Shown: positions 9,049-18,210, numbered from the stretch's first letter. The stretch is 64,000 nt of DNA from Microbacterium sp. LWO13-1.2 (GCF_038397725.1 NZ_CP151634.1:2542001-2606000); one strand, 5' to 3'. Made by a program: numbers and translations. The notes: generated by a model from the letters alone, not told the origin.

Positions 9049-9954
9049 ATGCGACGCACACGGACACTGGCGGGCATCGGAATCGCGGCAGCAGCACTGC
9101 TGGCGCTGACCGCCTGCAACAGCGGCACCCCGACGAACCCCGGCGGCGGCGCCGAGGAGCCCACCGAGGATTCGACCTGGTTCGAGGTTGCGAAGGACGT
9201 GGCTCTCGAGGGCAGCCCCACGTTCGACGCGATCGCGGCGCGCGACAAGGTCATCGTCGGCGTCAAGGAGGACCAGCCCGGTCTCGGCTACCTCGACGTC
9301 ACGTCGGGCGAGCGCACCGGCTTCGACATCGACATCGCACGCTGGATCGCGGCTTCGCTCGGCTACGACGAGGACAAGATCGAGTTCAAGCCGATCGCCT
9401 CCGCCAACCGCGAGCAGGCCATCACGAACGGTGACATCGACTACTACGTCGGCACCTACTCGATCAACGACAAGCGCAAGGAACTGATCGACTTCGCCGG
9501 CCCCTACTTCATCACCGGTCAGGGCCTGCTCGTCGCGGCAGACGCCGAAGAAGCCGACAAGCTCGAGGACTTCAACGGCAAGACCGTCTGCTCCGCGACC
9601 GGCTCCACGCCGATCCAGAACATCAAGGCGAACTTCCCTGACATCAAGACGCAGGAGTACGACCTGTACTCCGCCTGCGTTCAGGACCTCATCGACGGCA
9701 AGGTCGACGCGGTCACCACCGACCAGGCGATCCTGATCGGCTACGCCGCCCAGTACCCGGACGACGTCAAGGTCACCGGCCCGCTGTTCACCGAGGAGCG
9801 CTACGGCGTCGGCCTCACCAAGGGCGACGACGTGATGCGCGCACACATCAACGAGCTGTTCACGGACGGTGGCGAGATCTGGCAGGCGATCTTCGATGCG
9901 AACCTCGGCGAGTCCGGCATCGAGGTCGAGCAGCCCAAGGTCGACGCGTACTGA
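9049..9954 (+). CDS. gluB: Glutamate-type ABC transporter substrate-binding lipoprotein
   Basis: A 301-residue lipoprotein that captures the amino acid outside the membrane. The signal peptide ends in a lipobox (LALTAC, lipid-modified Cys23), followed by a Gly/Pro/Glu linker. The family 3 solute-binding fold includes VGVKEDQPGLGYLDV, the FDIDIARWIAASLGY segment and the TYSINDKRKELIDFAGPYF stretch, which closely resembles GluB of Corynebacterium. It has a good ribosome binding site (GAAGGAG). A hairpin separates it from gluC, which may give more binding protein than permease. Confidence 0.93.
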   Translation: MRRTRTLAGIGIAAAALLALTACNSGTPTNPGGGAEEPTEDSTWFEVAKDVALEGSPTFDAIAARDKVIVGVKEDQPGLGYLDVTSGERTGFDIDIARWIAASLGYDEDKIEFKPIASANREQAITNGDIDYYVGTYSINDKRKELIDFAGPYFITGQGLLVAADAEEADKLEDFNGKTVCSATGSTPIQNIKANFPDIKTQEYDLYSACVQDLIDGKVDAVTTDQAILIGYAAQYPDDVKVTGPLFTEERYGVGLTKGDDVMRAHINELFTDGGEIWQAIFDANLGESGIEVEQPKVDAY

Positions 9955-9962
9955 TCTGACCG

Positions 9963-9992
9963 GGGGCGGCCTCCTCTCCCGGAGGCCGCCCC
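9963..9992 (+). terminator. Intercistronic hairpin between gluB and gluC
   Basis: A perfect 12-bp stem (9963-9974 with 9981-9992, GGGGCGGCCTCC on the 5' side) with a 6-base loop begins 8 bases after the gluB stop. It has no T-tract. It could be a partial terminator or a 3' stabiliser of the gluAB part of the message, raising binding protein over permease. Confidence 0.65.
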
Positions 9993-10019
9993 ATACAGCT
10001 TGAAGAAGGGCAGGGTGGC

Positions 10020-10676
10020 GTGGACGTCATCTTCGGCAACCTCGACCTGTGGGGAGAGGCGATCGGCAACACGCTGCTCGTCTTCTTCATCGGCGGGATC
10101 ATCGCGCTCGTGCTGGGAATCATCGTCGGCGCGATGCGCGTCTCGCCGGTGCCGATCGCGCGCAGCGTCGGCACGGTGTACGTCAACCTCGTACGCAACA
10201 CCCCGCTCACCCTGGTCTTCTTCTTCTTCGTGTTCGGCTACCCGCAACTCGGGCTGCCGAACCTGTCGAACACGGTGCTCGGCATCCTGGCGATCGGCGT
10301 CTACACGGCGACCTACGTCGCCGAGGTGCTGCGCGCCGGCATCAACACGGTGCCGGTCGGGCAGGCCGAGGCCGCTCGAGCCATCGGCCTTCCGTTCGGC
10401 CAGGTGATGACCTCCGTCATCCTTCCGCAGGCCTTCCGCTCGGTCGTCCCGCCGATGATGAGCGTGTTCATCGCGTTGCTGAAGAACACCACGGTCGCCG
10501 CCGGCTTCTCGATCGCCGAGCTCGCCGCACTCCGATCGACGATCAACGATGCCGCGGACAGGCCGGGCAACCCGATGGAGGTCCTGCTCTGGGTGGCCGT
10601 CGTCTTCGTGGCGCTGGTCATGGTGATGAGCGGCCTGCAGCGCTATCTCGAGAACCGATGGAGGATCGCACGATGA
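10020..10676 (+). CDS. gluC: Glutamate-type ABC transporter permease
   Basis: A 218-residue inner-membrane permease with about five membrane segments. It starts at GTG 10020 (VDVIFGNLDLWGEAIGNTLL) after an AAGAAGGGCAGG ribosome binding site. The cytoplasmic EAA loop that docks on the ATPase is EAARAIGLPFGQVMTSVILPQAFR near residue 120. It pairs with gluD, whose ATG overlaps its stop by 4 bases. Confidence 0.92.
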   Translation: MDVIFGNLDLWGEAIGNTLLVFFIGGIIALVLGIIVGAMRVSPVPIARSVGTVYVNLVRNTPLTLVFFFFVFGYPQLGLPNLSNTVLGILAIGVYTATYVAEVLRAGINTVPVGQAEAARAIGLPFGQVMTSVILPQAFRSVVPPMMSVFIALLKNTTVAAGFSIAELAALRSTINDAADRPGNPMEVLLWVAVVFVALVMVMSGLQRYLENRWRIAR

Positions 10677-11596
10677 CTTCCGTGCTCTACGACGTCCCCG
10701 GCCCCCGGGCGATCGCTCGCAACCGCATCCTCGCCGTCGTCACCATCCTCGTGGTGCTCGCGGCCCTCGGTTTCGTGATCTACCGGATGCTCGTCACCGG
10801 TCAGTTCTCCGAGCAGAAGTGGTTCGTCTTCACGTTCTCGAACGTCTGGATGGGCATCGGGAAGGCGCTCGGGAACACTCTCGCCGCCTTCGCCCTCGCC
10901 GCAGTGCTCAGCATCGTGCTCGGCTTCGTCCTCGCGATCGGCCGGCTCTCCGATCACGCGTGGGTGCGCATTCCCGTCACCGTGATCACCGAGCTCTTCC
11001 GCGCCGTGCCAGTGCTCGTCTTCATGATGCTGCTGTACTACGGGCTGCCGGTCGTCGGCGTGAAGATGGACCCGTACTGGGCCGTCGTGCTCGCGCTCAT
11101 GGTCTACAACGGTTCCGTGCTCGCCGAGGTCCTCCGCGCGGGCGTCGAATCGCTCCCTCGGGGCCAGAAGGAAGCCGGCTACGCCGTCGGCCTGCGCAAG
11201 AGCGGCGTCATGCGGCTGATCCTGTTCCCGCAGGCGATCCGTGCGATGCTCCCGGTGATCGTGGCCCAACTCGTCGTGACGATGAAGGACACCGCACTCG
11301 GCTTCATCATCACGTACCCCGAACTGCTGTACTACGCCAAGCAGCTCACCTCGCAGCAGGGGCGTCCGATCCTGCAGTCTGCGTTCGTCATCGGCGGCAT
11401 CTACATCATCATGTGCCTCATCCTCTCGGGGATCGCCAAGTGGGTGGAGATCCGCACGCGGCGCTCGCCCAAGGTTCGGGGAATCGTGGAGGCAGCCGGT
11501 GCCGACCCGCGTCTGCATGAGGACGGAACGAACACGGAACTGATCACCCTGCAGAAGGGCGGGAGCGGTCTGGACGGCGGCGCCGGGCTCCGCTGA
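10673..11596 (+). CDS. gluD: Glutamate-type ABC transporter permease
   Basis: A 307-residue permease with an extra N-terminal membrane segment (ILAVVTILVVLAALGFVIY, about 17-35) before the five-segment core. The EAA loop is EAGYAVGLRKSGVMRLILFPQAIR. The ATG at 10673 overlaps the gluC stop (ATGA); the frame is open further upstream but that part lies inside gluC. The C-terminal 50 residues are a charged cytoplasmic tail. It completes the GluABCD importer. Confidence 0.92.
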   Translation: MTSVLYDVPGPRAIARNRILAVVTILVVLAALGFVIYRMLVTGQFSEQKWFVFTFSNVWMGIGKALGNTLAAFALAAVLSIVLGFVLAIGRLSDHAWVRIPVTVITELFRAVPVLVFMMLLYYGLPVVGVKMDPYWAVVLALMVYNGSVLAEVLRAGVESLPRGQKEAGYAVGLRKSGVMRLILFPQAIRAMLPVIVAQLVVTMKDTALGFIITYPELLYYAKQLTSQQGRPILQSAFVIGGIYIIMCLILSGIAKWVEIRTRRSPKVRGIVEAAGADPRLHEDGTNTELITLQKGGSGLDGGAGLR

Positions 11597-11607
11597 GCCC
11601 GAACACC

Positions 11608-12243
11608 ATGACCACCGTCGAGCCGGTTTCTCCGTACCCTCCCGCGACGAGTCGCGACCTGGATGGGTGGCTCTCGGAAGATCTTGCGGCCCTTCATCCG
11701 CCGGAGGCTCCGACGCGACTGCGGGCCCTCGCTGACACTCAAGCGGCAAGGGCCGGAGCCTGGGCGGGTGGTATCAGCGTCGGCGTTTCCGCGGCTATGG
11801 TCGGGCTCATACTCCTCCTCGTCACCGGTCGGATCTCGAGCGCCCCGCTCATCGGCGGGGGAGTCCTGCTCGCCGGCCTGTGCACGCTCTTCCTAGTCCG
11901 CGCGCAGCGTCGGATCCCTGACACGGGACGCCTGCGCAGCGTGCGTGGACCGGCCCGGCTCCGCGCCGGCATCAGCGCCGCCCTGGTGATCTACCTTCCG
12001 GTCACCGCCCTGATGGTCGTGGCCATGGTCAGTACGGGCCGATTCTTCGGCCTGATCGTCGTGAACGTCGCGATCCTCCTGTTCCTCGTCTCCGCATTCG
12101 TCGTGCCGGCCGGTGTGCTCGGCCGCGGCCGCGAATCGTTCCGTCATCGAGCGATGACGGACGCCGCACTGCGTGCCCGGCTCGAGGAAGATCGGCTGTC
12201 CTGGAAGCCCGACCACGCCACGCCCATGTACGGTCCGCTCTGA
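11608..12243 (+). CDS. Membrane protein of unknown function
   Basis: A 211-residue protein I do not recognise. It has a hydrophilic N-terminus of about 50 residues, two membrane segments near 52-72 and 78-97, a short basic loop (RAQRRIPDTGRLRSVRGPARLRAG), two further segments near 122-142 and 145-167, and a basic C-terminal tail. It starts 11 bases after gluD without a clear ribosome binding site, so it may ride on the transporter transcript; nothing else links it to transport. Confidence 0.7.
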   Translation: MTTVEPVSPYPPATSRDLDGWLSEDLAALHPPEAPTRLRALADTQAARAGAWAGGISVGVSAAMVGLILLLVTGRISSAPLIGGGVLLAGLCTLFLVRAQRRIPDTGRLRSVRGPARLRAGISAALVIYLPVTALMVVAMVSTGRFFGLIVVNVAILLFLVSAFVVPAGVLGRGRESFRHRAMTDAALRARLEEDRLSWKPDHATPMYGPL

Positions 12244-12289
12244 GGCCAGGTCCGACAGGGGAGCGCACAGGGCGCGATGCAGTCCCCGG

Positions 12290-12295
12290 TAGACT
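12290..12295 (+). promoter_or_regulatory. -10 box of pheS (decides start codon)
   Basis: TAGACT lies 8 bases before GTG 12304. An in-frame ATG at 12277 sits upstream of this box and would not be on the transcript, so GTG 12304 is preferred and the message is probably leaderless. Confidence 0.55.
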
Positions 12296-12303
12296 CGACT
12301 CTC

Positions 12304-13344
12304 GTGTCTGAGTCTCCCGAGATCACCCCAGAAGCGGTCGAAGCCGCCGTCGCCGCGGCGCTCGATGCGATCCGCGCCACGGCCAGTACGACCGAGTTGA
12401 AGGCGGCCCGTGCCGCGCACGTGGCGGAAGGCTCGCCGCTGGCGGTCCTGAACGCGTCGATGCGCCAGGTCGCCCCCGAGAACAAGGCCGCATTCGGCAA
12501 GCTCGTCGGTCAGGGCCGAGGTCAGGTGACCCAGGCTCTCGCTGCCAAGGAAGCCGAACTCGCCGAGGCCGAGGTCGCCGCTCGACTGGAGGCGGAGCGC
12601 GTCGACATCACCGCGGTCGCCTCCCGTACGCGCGTCGGTGCTCGGCATCCGCTCACCCTGCTGCAGGACCAGGTCTCCGACATCTTCGTCGGCATGGGAT
12701 GGGAGATCGCGGAGGGGCCGGAGCTCGAGCATGAGTGGTTCAACTTCGACGCCCTGAACTTCGACGTCGATCACCCCGCACGCCAGATGCAGGACACCTT
12801 CTTCGTCGACCCGGCCGATCGCCATCTCGTCATGCGTACGCATACGAGTCCCGTGCAGGTGCGGTCGATGCTCGACCGCGAGGTTCCGATCTATGTGCTG
12901 TGCCCCGGCCGCGTGTACCGCACGGACGAGTTCGATGCGACGCACCTCCCGGTGTTCACCCAGTTTGAGGGTCTCGTCGTCGACAAGGGCATCACGATGG
13001 CTCACCTTAAGGGCACCCTCGATCACTTCGCGAAGCTGCTGTTCGGCCCGGAGGCGAAGACGCGCTTCCGCACGAACTACTTCCCCTTCACCGAGCCGTC
13101 CGCCGAGCTCGACCTCTGGCACCCGACCTTCAAGGGGGGCGCACGGTGGATCGAGTGGGGTGGCTGCGGCATGATCAACCCGAACGTGCTGCGCGCGGCG
13201 GGGATCGATCCGGAGGAGTACAGCGGTTTCGCCTTCGGCATGGGCATCGAGCGCGGCCTGATGTTCCGCAGCGATGTGCAGGACATGCGTGACATGGCCG
13301 AGGGCGATGTGCGCTTCAGCGAGCAGTTCGGGATGGTGGTGTGA
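12304..13344 (+). CDS. pheS: Phenylalanyl-tRNA synthetase alpha subunit
   Basis: The catalytic class II subunit of the alpha2beta2 enzyme that charges tRNA-Phe. The 346-residue product has the N-terminal coiled-coil arm (about 1-90, Ala/Glu-rich), then HPLTLLQDQVSDIFVGMGW. Motif 2 is around MRTHTSPVQVRSM and FRTNYFPFTEPSAE, with GGCGMINPNVLRAAG and motif 3 FAFGMGIERGLMFRSDVQDMR. GTG start is set by the -10 position. It overlaps pheT. Confidence 0.96.
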   Translation: MSESPEITPEAVEAAVAAALDAIRATASTTELKAARAAHVAEGSPLAVLNASMRQVAPENKAAFGKLVGQGRGQVTQALAAKEAELAEAEVAARLEAERVDITAVASRTRVGARHPLTLLQDQVSDIFVGMGWEIAEGPELEHEWFNFDALNFDVDHPARQMQDTFFVDPADRHLVMRTHTSPVQVRSMLDREVPIYVLCPGRVYRTDEFDATHLPVFTQFEGLVVDKGITMAHLKGTLDHFAKLLFGPEAKTRFRTNYFPFTEPSAELDLWHPTFKGGARWIEWGGCGMINPNVLRAAGIDPEEYSGFAFGMGIERGLMFRSDVQDMRDMAEGDVRFSEQFGMVV

Positions 13345-15842
13345 TGCGCGTCCCGCTTTCGTGGTTGCGTGAGTACGTGGATGTGGCAGCGGATGCCACT
13401 CCTGAAGATGTCCTCGCGGCATTGGTGACCGTCGGCTTCGAAGAGGAGGACATCCACCGCTTCGATATCACCGGTCCTGTCGTCGTCGGACAGGTGGTGT
13501 CCTTCGATGATGAGCCGCAGTCCAACGGCAAGACGATCCGCTGGTGCCAGGTCGATGTCGGCGAGGCAGAGCCGCGTGGCGTCGTCTGCGGTGCCCATAA
13601 CTTCGCCGTCGGCGACAAGGTCGTCGTGACCTTGCCCGGCGCCGTGCTGCCCGGCCCGTTCCCGATCGCTGCCCGCAAGACCTACGGCCACGTCTCCGAC
13701 GGCATGATCGCCTCGGCGCGTGAGCTCGGTCTCGGCGACGAGCACAACGGGATCCTGATCCTCTCCGAGCTGGGCGTCGACGCGCCTGTCGGCACCGACG
13801 CGATCTCGCTGCTCGGTCTCGACGACGTCGCCGTCGAGATCAACGTCACCCCGGACCGCGGTTACGCCTTCTCGCTGCGCGGCGTCGCCCGGGAGTACTC
13901 GCACGCGACGGGTGCGGTCTTCCGCGACCCGGCCGAACGCGATTTCGCCGAACTCGCGCCGGGAGACGGCTTCTCGATCGTCGTCGACGACCAGGCGCCG
14001 ATCCGCGGACGCGCTGGGGCGAGTGAGTTCGTGGCGCGCGTCGTGCGCGACGTCGACCCGTCCCGTCCGACGCCGCCGTGGATGATCGCCCGGCTGTCGC
14101 TGGCCGGGATGCGCTCGCTCGGCATCCTCATCGACATCACCAACTACGTCATGCTCGAGCTCGGCAACCCCGTGCACGGTTACGACCTCGACAAGCTCAC
14201 CGGTGGCATCACCGTGCGTCGGGCGACGGCGGGCGAGAAGATCGAGACCCTCGACGGTCAGGTGCGCGCCCTTCACGTCGAAGACCTGCTCATCACGGAC
14301 GAGTCCGGCCCGATCGGCCTCGCCGGCGTCATGGGCGGCGCAACCACCGAGATGAGCGAGACGACTCGCAACGTCCTCATCGAAGCGGCGACCTTCGACC
14401 CGATCACGATCGCGCGCGCGGCCCGACGGCACAAGCTGCCCAGCGAGGCATCCCGCCGCTTCGAGCGCGGAACCGACCCGCTGCTTCCCTTCGTCGCCGC
14501 TCGTCGCGTCGCCGACCTCATGGTCGACCTGGCCGGTGGCGCATACGACGACCTCGGCGGTGCGCTGTTCGCCGAGGTGTTCGTCGAGGGCATCGAGCTC
14601 CCCGAGGGCTTCGTGCAAGGTCTCATCGGCGTCGACTACACGGATGCCGAGATCACGGGTGCCTTGACCATGGTCGGCGCCGAGATCACCGCGGTCGGCC
14701 AGGGCTGGCAGGTCATCCCGCCCACCTGGCGTCCGGATCTCACCGACAAGTGGACGCTCGCCGAGGAAGTCGCCCGTATCCACGGGCTCGACCGCATCCC
14801 GTCGGTCCTTCCGACGCCGCCATCCGGGCGCGGACTCACGCCGCTGCAGCAGGGCCGACGCCGTGTCGCCGATGCGCTGGCAGCGGCAGGGTTCGTCGAG
14901 ACGCCGGCCTTCCCCTTCACGACCGAGATGCAGAACGATCTGCACGGTTCGGCGTCGGGGGAGCACCTGCCGAGCATCCGTCTGGCAAACCCGCTCGACG
15001 GGCAGGCGCCGTACCTGCGCCGCTCGCTGATCCCTGGTCTGCTGCAGATCGCGCACCGCAACATCTCGCGCGGCCTCACTGACCTCGCGCTGTTCGAGAC
15101 CGGCATCGTGTTTCTCCCGGAGCCCGGAGTGACGTACGGCACCGACACGGTCCCGCCGCTGGGCGAGCGCCCCTCCGAGGAGAAGCTCGCAGAGCTGAAC
15201 GCCTCCATCCCACCGCAGCATCGTCACATCGCGGCTCTGCTCACCGGCAACGTCGTCGCCCGTCAGCCCGGCCGTGCTGCAGAGGCCGCTGGCCTCGCCG
15301 AAGCGCTGGATGCCGTGCGTGTGATCGCCGCGGCCGCCGGCGTCGAGATCGATGTCGTGCAGGCCGAGCGCGCTGCTCTGCACCCGGGGCGCACCGGCTC
15401 GCTGGTCCTGGGTGGCGAAGAGGTCGGCTACGTCGGCGAATTGCATCCTGTCGTCGCCGAAGGCGCCGACCTGCCGGGGCGCGCGACCGTGCTCGAGGTG
15501 GACCTCGACCGCATCCTCGAGCTCGCTGGGAACCGTGTGGTCGCCGCATCGCTGTCGACGTTCCCCGCAGCGACGCAGGATGTCTCGCTCGTGGTCCCGG
15601 TCGCCGTCAGCGCTGCCGAACTGCGTGGCGCGCTCGTGGAGGGCGCTGGCGCGCTGCTCGAGACGGTGCGCCTCGTCGACGACTACCGCGGTGACGGAGT
15701 GCCCGACGGTTTCAAGAGCCTGACGTTTGCTCTGCGCTTCCGCGCGGACGATCGCACTCTCACGGCCGCAGAGGCGACGGAAGCCAAACTCGCCGGCGTC
15801 GCGCTGGCTGAGGAGCGCTTCGCGGCGACACTGCGCGACTGA
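13344..15842 (+). CDS. pheT: Phenylalanyl-tRNA synthetase beta subunit
   Basis: An 832-residue structural and editing subunit of PheRS. Domains in order: N-terminal B1/B2 OB-fold tRNA-binding region (about 40-150), B3/B4 editing domain (about 210-390), B5 domain (about 400-480), the inactive class II-like core (about 490-700), and the C-terminal anticodon-binding FDX-ACB domain (STFPAATQDVSLVVP onward, about 735-832). The start is GTGATG; I use the ATG at 13344, which overlaps the last base of the pheS stop, while GTG 13341 would add one residue. Confidence 0.96.
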   Translation: MRVPLSWLREYVDVAADATPEDVLAALVTVGFEEEDIHRFDITGPVVVGQVVSFDDEPQSNGKTIRWCQVDVGEAEPRGVVCGAHNFAVGDKVVVTLPGAVLPGPFPIAARKTYGHVSDGMIASARELGLGDEHNGILILSELGVDAPVGTDAISLLGLDDVAVEINVTPDRGYAFSLRGVAREYSHATGAVFRDPAERDFAELAPGDGFSIVVDDQAPIRGRAGASEFVARVVRDVDPSRPTPPWMIARLSLAGMRSLGILIDITNYVMLELGNPVHGYDLDKLTGGITVRRATAGEKIETLDGQVRALHVEDLLITDESGPIGLAGVMGGATTEMSETTRNVLIEAATFDPITIARAARRHKLPSEASRRFERGTDPLLPFVAARRVADLMVDLAGGAYDDLGGALFAEVFVEGIELPEGFVQGLIGVDYTDAEITGALTMVGAEITAVGQGWQVIPPTWRPDLTDKWTLAEEVARIHGLDRIPSVLPTPPSGRGLTPLQQGRRRVADALAAAGFVETPAFPFTTEMQNDLHGSASGEHLPSIRLANPLDGQAPYLRRSLIPGLLQIAHRNISRGLTDLALFETGIVFLPEPGVTYGTDTVPPLGERPSEEKLAELNASIPPQHRHIAALLTGNVVARQPGRAAEAAGLAEALDAVRVIAAAAGVEIDVVQAERAALHPGRTGSLVLGGEEVGYVGELHPVVAEGADLPGRATVLEVDLDRILELAGNRVVAASLSTFPAATQDVSLVVPVAVSAAELRGALVEGAGALLETVRLVDDYRGDGVPDGFKSLTFALRFRADDRTLTAAEATEAKLAGVALAEERFAATLRD

Positions 15843-15879
15843 GTACTGCGCAGCGGCGAGCCGGGGGTATCGTGCCGGG

Positions 15880-16593
15880 ATGAGCATCCTTCCGCGCAGT
15901 ACCCCGGCCGCCGTGCCGGAAGGCGCCCGGCCGATGGGCGAAGGGCCGTTCCTGAGTGCAGGCGAGGTCGTCAACTGGCACTACCGCCGGCCCGGGTGGC
16001 AGCCCGGCGATCCGTCGTACATCGCGCCGATGCGGGTGGTCCGCGATGACGATCGGGGTCTCGTCGCCTGGCTCGCCGCGGGCACGCGTGTAGAGGGTCA
16101 GGGCGGGCCGGACGGTCGGCGTATCCGGTCCGTACCGCTCGACCAGCGCTGGCTCGTCACCCGGACCCGCATCGTCGAGGAGTGGTGGGGCAACGGAGTC
16201 GTGCGGATCGCTCCGGCCGGCCTGCCCTGGTCGATCTGGTTGTTCTGGAGCGACACGACGGGCGACGACTGGGAGTTCGCGGGCTGGTACGTGAACCTCG
16301 AGAACGCGCATCTGCGCACCGACCGCGATACGTACTCCTCCGACCACATCCTCGACGTCGAGATCGAGGCCGATGGCACGATCCATCTCAAGGACGAGGA
16401 CGAGTTGGCCGCCTGCGTCGAGCAGGGGCGCCTCACCAGAGAACAGGCCGCGCAGATCGAGCGTCACGCGGATGCGGCGATCACCTCGTTCCACGAAGGG
16501 GACTGGCCGTTCGATCGCGAGTGGGTGCGCTGGCGTCCGGAATCGACGTGGACGATCCCGGTTCTGCCCGGCCTCGAAGAGCTGGTCACATAG
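15880..16593 (+). CDS. DUF402 domain protein
   Basis: A 237-residue protein with a DUF402 fold, the nucleotide/RNA-phosphate hydrolase-like domain also found in FAU-1 and Ntdp proteins. Recognisable segments are VVNWHYRRPGWQ, WYVNLENAHLRTDRDTYSSDHILDVEIEADG and KDEDELAACVEQGRLT, which carry the conserved Asp/Glu metal ligands. Start ATG 15880 is taken because the frame upstream lies inside pheT. The TAG stop is embedded in the -10 box of the next promoter. Confidence 0.8.
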   Translation: MSILPRSTPAAVPEGARPMGEGPFLSAGEVVNWHYRRPGWQPGDPSYIAPMRVVRDDDRGLVAWLAAGTRVEGQGGPDGRRIRSVPLDQRWLVTRTRIVEEWWGNGVVRIAPAGLPWSIWLFWSDTTGDDWEFAGWYVNLENAHLRTDRDTYSSDHILDVEIEADGTIHLKDEDELAACVEQGRLTREQAAQIERHADAAITSFHEGDWPFDREWVRWRPESTWTIPVLPGLEELVT

Positions 16594-16596
16594 ACT
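16591..16596 (+). promoter_or_regulatory. -10 box of the TPP riboswitch transcript
   Basis: TAGACT shares its first three bases with the stop codon of the DUF402 gene. Transcription would start near 16603, just before the aptamer. No good -35 is visible. Confidence 0.45.
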
Positions 16597-16605
16597 GCGA
16601 GCAGT

Positions 16606-16680
16606 GACACGGGGTGCCGCATCCGCGGCTGAGAACACACCCGTCGAACCTGATCTAGTTCGTACTAGCGAAGGGATGTC
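16606..16680 (+). ncRNA. TPP riboswitch (THI element)
   Basis: A thiamine pyrophosphate aptamer recognised from its conserved blocks: the ACGGGGTGC 5' strand, the CTGAGA core, the GAACCTGATC strand and the 3' GCGAAGGGA. P1 is closed by GACA (16606-16609) with TGTC (16677-16680). The 3' conserved GAAGGGA also stands 7-12 bases before the thiD ATG at 16684 and is the only ribosome binding site available, so ligand binding should hide it and block translation. Confidence 0.93.
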
Positions 16681-16683
16681 GCA

Positions 16684-18210
16684 ATGAGCGATCTTCTGCG
16701 TCCAGCGTCCGTACCTCGGGTGCTCAGCATCGCGGGCAGCGACCCTTCCGGCGGGGCCGGAATCCAGGCCGACCTCAAGTCCATCGCCGCGAACGGCGGT
16801 TATGGCATGGCCGTCCTCACCGCGCTCACGGCGCAGAACACTCGGGGTGTCCGCGCAGTGCACGTGCCGCCGACTGTGTTCCTCCGGGAGCAGCTCGATG
16901 CCGTCTCCGACGACATCGAGATCGATGCCGTCAAGATCGGGATGCTCGCGAACGCCGAAGTCATCCGCACGGTGCTGGCCTGGCTCACGGTCACCCGTCC
17001 GCCGGTGGTCGTCGTCGATCCGGTGATGGTCGCCACAAGCGGCGACCGACTGCTCGATGCCGATGCGGAGGTCGCATTGCGCGCCCTGTTCGCTCAGGCG
17101 CACCTGATCACGCCGAACCTCATCGAGCTCGGGGTGCTCACTGATCGGGACATCGTCGACTGGAGCGACGCGATCGCCGCGGCCGTGGCGCTGTCCGATG
17201 AGACCGGTGCGGCGGTGCTGGTCAAGGGCGGGCACCTTCCCGGCGACGAGTCCCCGGATGCCCTCGTCGAGCCGGGCGGCGTCGTACACGAGTTCGGCGG
17301 TGCACGGATCGCGACGGTGAACACCCACGGCACCGGATGCTCGCTGTCGTCCGCTCTCGCCACACGACGTGCGCACGGCGACGACTGGTCCCAGGCGGTC
17401 GCGGTGTCCCGTGCGTGGGTGCGCGAATCCCTCCGTGAGAGCGAGACCCTCAAGGTCGGAGGCGGGCAGGGGCCGATCAGCCACTTCGCCGGGCTCTGGC
17501 GACGAGGAGGCGTCGTGTCGTCCCCGATACCCGAGGAGGTCGTCGCCGACTGGTGGGCGCGGATCGCGGAGATCAGATCGGACATCGACGCGCTGCCCTT
17601 CATCGGCGGTCTCGCCGACGGCACACTGTCCCGCGAACCCTTCCTGTTCTATCTCGGCCAGGACGCGCTCTACCTCCGGGAATACGCCCGAGTGCTCGCC
17701 CAGGCCGGACGGCTTGCGCCGACCTCCGAAGAACAGGCGTTCTGGGCGCAGTCCGCGCACGGAGCCATCGTGGGTGAACTGGAGCTGCACGCTTCGTGGC
17801 TGTCCCCGCAGACAGGCGTCGGTACGTCGACGTTCGCGGCGGAGCCGGCACCGGCCACCACCGCGTATCTCGACCACCTGCGATCCACCGCGTTCGGCGG
17901 TGATTACGCCGAACTCATCGCCGCGATCCTGCCCTGCTTCTGGCTGTACACCGATCTCGGGAAGCGCCTGCACGCGGGGGAGTTCGGTGCCTATGCGCGC
18001 AACCCGCAGCATCCCTACGCGTCGTGGCTCGCCACGTACGCGGACCCTGCGTTCGAGGAAGCGAATCGGCGGGCGATCGGGTACGTCGCGAACGCCGCCG
18101 CGGGGGTGGGCCCGGACGCCCGCGCCCGGATGTTCCGCGCGTTCGAGCTTTCCTCCCGTCATGAACGGGCGTTCTTCGACGCGCCGATGGAGCGCTGCGC
18201 GTCTCGATGA
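16684..18210 (+). CDS. thiD: Fused HMP/HMP-P kinase (ThiD) and TenA-type aminopyrimidine hydrolase
   Basis: A 508-residue bifunctional thiamine enzyme. Residues about 10-275 are ThiD (SIAGSDPSGGAGIQADLK near 15, KIGMLANAEV, VVVDPVMVATSGDRLL, and the NTHGTGCSLSSALA anion hole with catalytic Cys), which phosphorylates hydroxymethylpyrimidine twice. Residues about 285-508 are a TenA domain (PFIGGLADGTLSREPFLFYLGQDALYLREYARVLA; helical bundle), expected to hydrolyse aminopyrimidine salvage intermediates. The DPCFWLY-like 'ILPCFWLYTDLG' stretch is present; the usual second catalytic Cys of TenA should be checked. Directly controlled by the TPP riboswitch. Confidence 0.93.
   Translation: MSDLLRPASVPRVLSIAGSDPSGGAGIQADLKSIAANGGYGMAVLTALTAQNTRGVRAVHVPPTVFLREQLDAVSDDIEIDAVKIGMLANAEVIRTVLAWLTVTRPPVVVVDPVMVATSGDRLLDADAEVALRALFAQAHLITPNLIELGVLTDRDIVDWSDAIAAAVALSDETGAAVLVKGGHLPGDESPDALVEPGGVVHEFGGARIATVNTHGTGCSLSSALATRRAHGDDWSQAVAVSRAWVRESLRESETLKVGGGQGPISHFAGLWRRGGVVSSPIPEEVVADWWARIAEIRSDIDALPFIGGLADGTLSREPFLFYLGQDALYLREYARVLAQAGRLAPTSEEQAFWAQSAHGAIVGELELHASWLSPQTGVGTSTFAAEPAPATTAYLDHLRSTAFGGDYAELIAAILPCFWLYTDLGKRLHAGEFGAYARNPQHPYASWLATYADPAFEEANRRAIGYVANAAAGVGPDARARMFRAFELSSRHERAFFDAPMERCASR

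Noticed and set aside
12277..12303. ATG 12277 as the pheS start
   Set aside because: It lies upstream of a TAGACT -10 box, adds nine residues not typical of PheS, and has no ribosome binding site.
13077..15974. A 965-codon open frame on the minus strand opposite pheS/pheT
   Set aside because: It is the antisense shadow of pheT, with composition dominated by Arg, Asp and Gly, no recognisable domain, and a real gene fully occupying the other strand.
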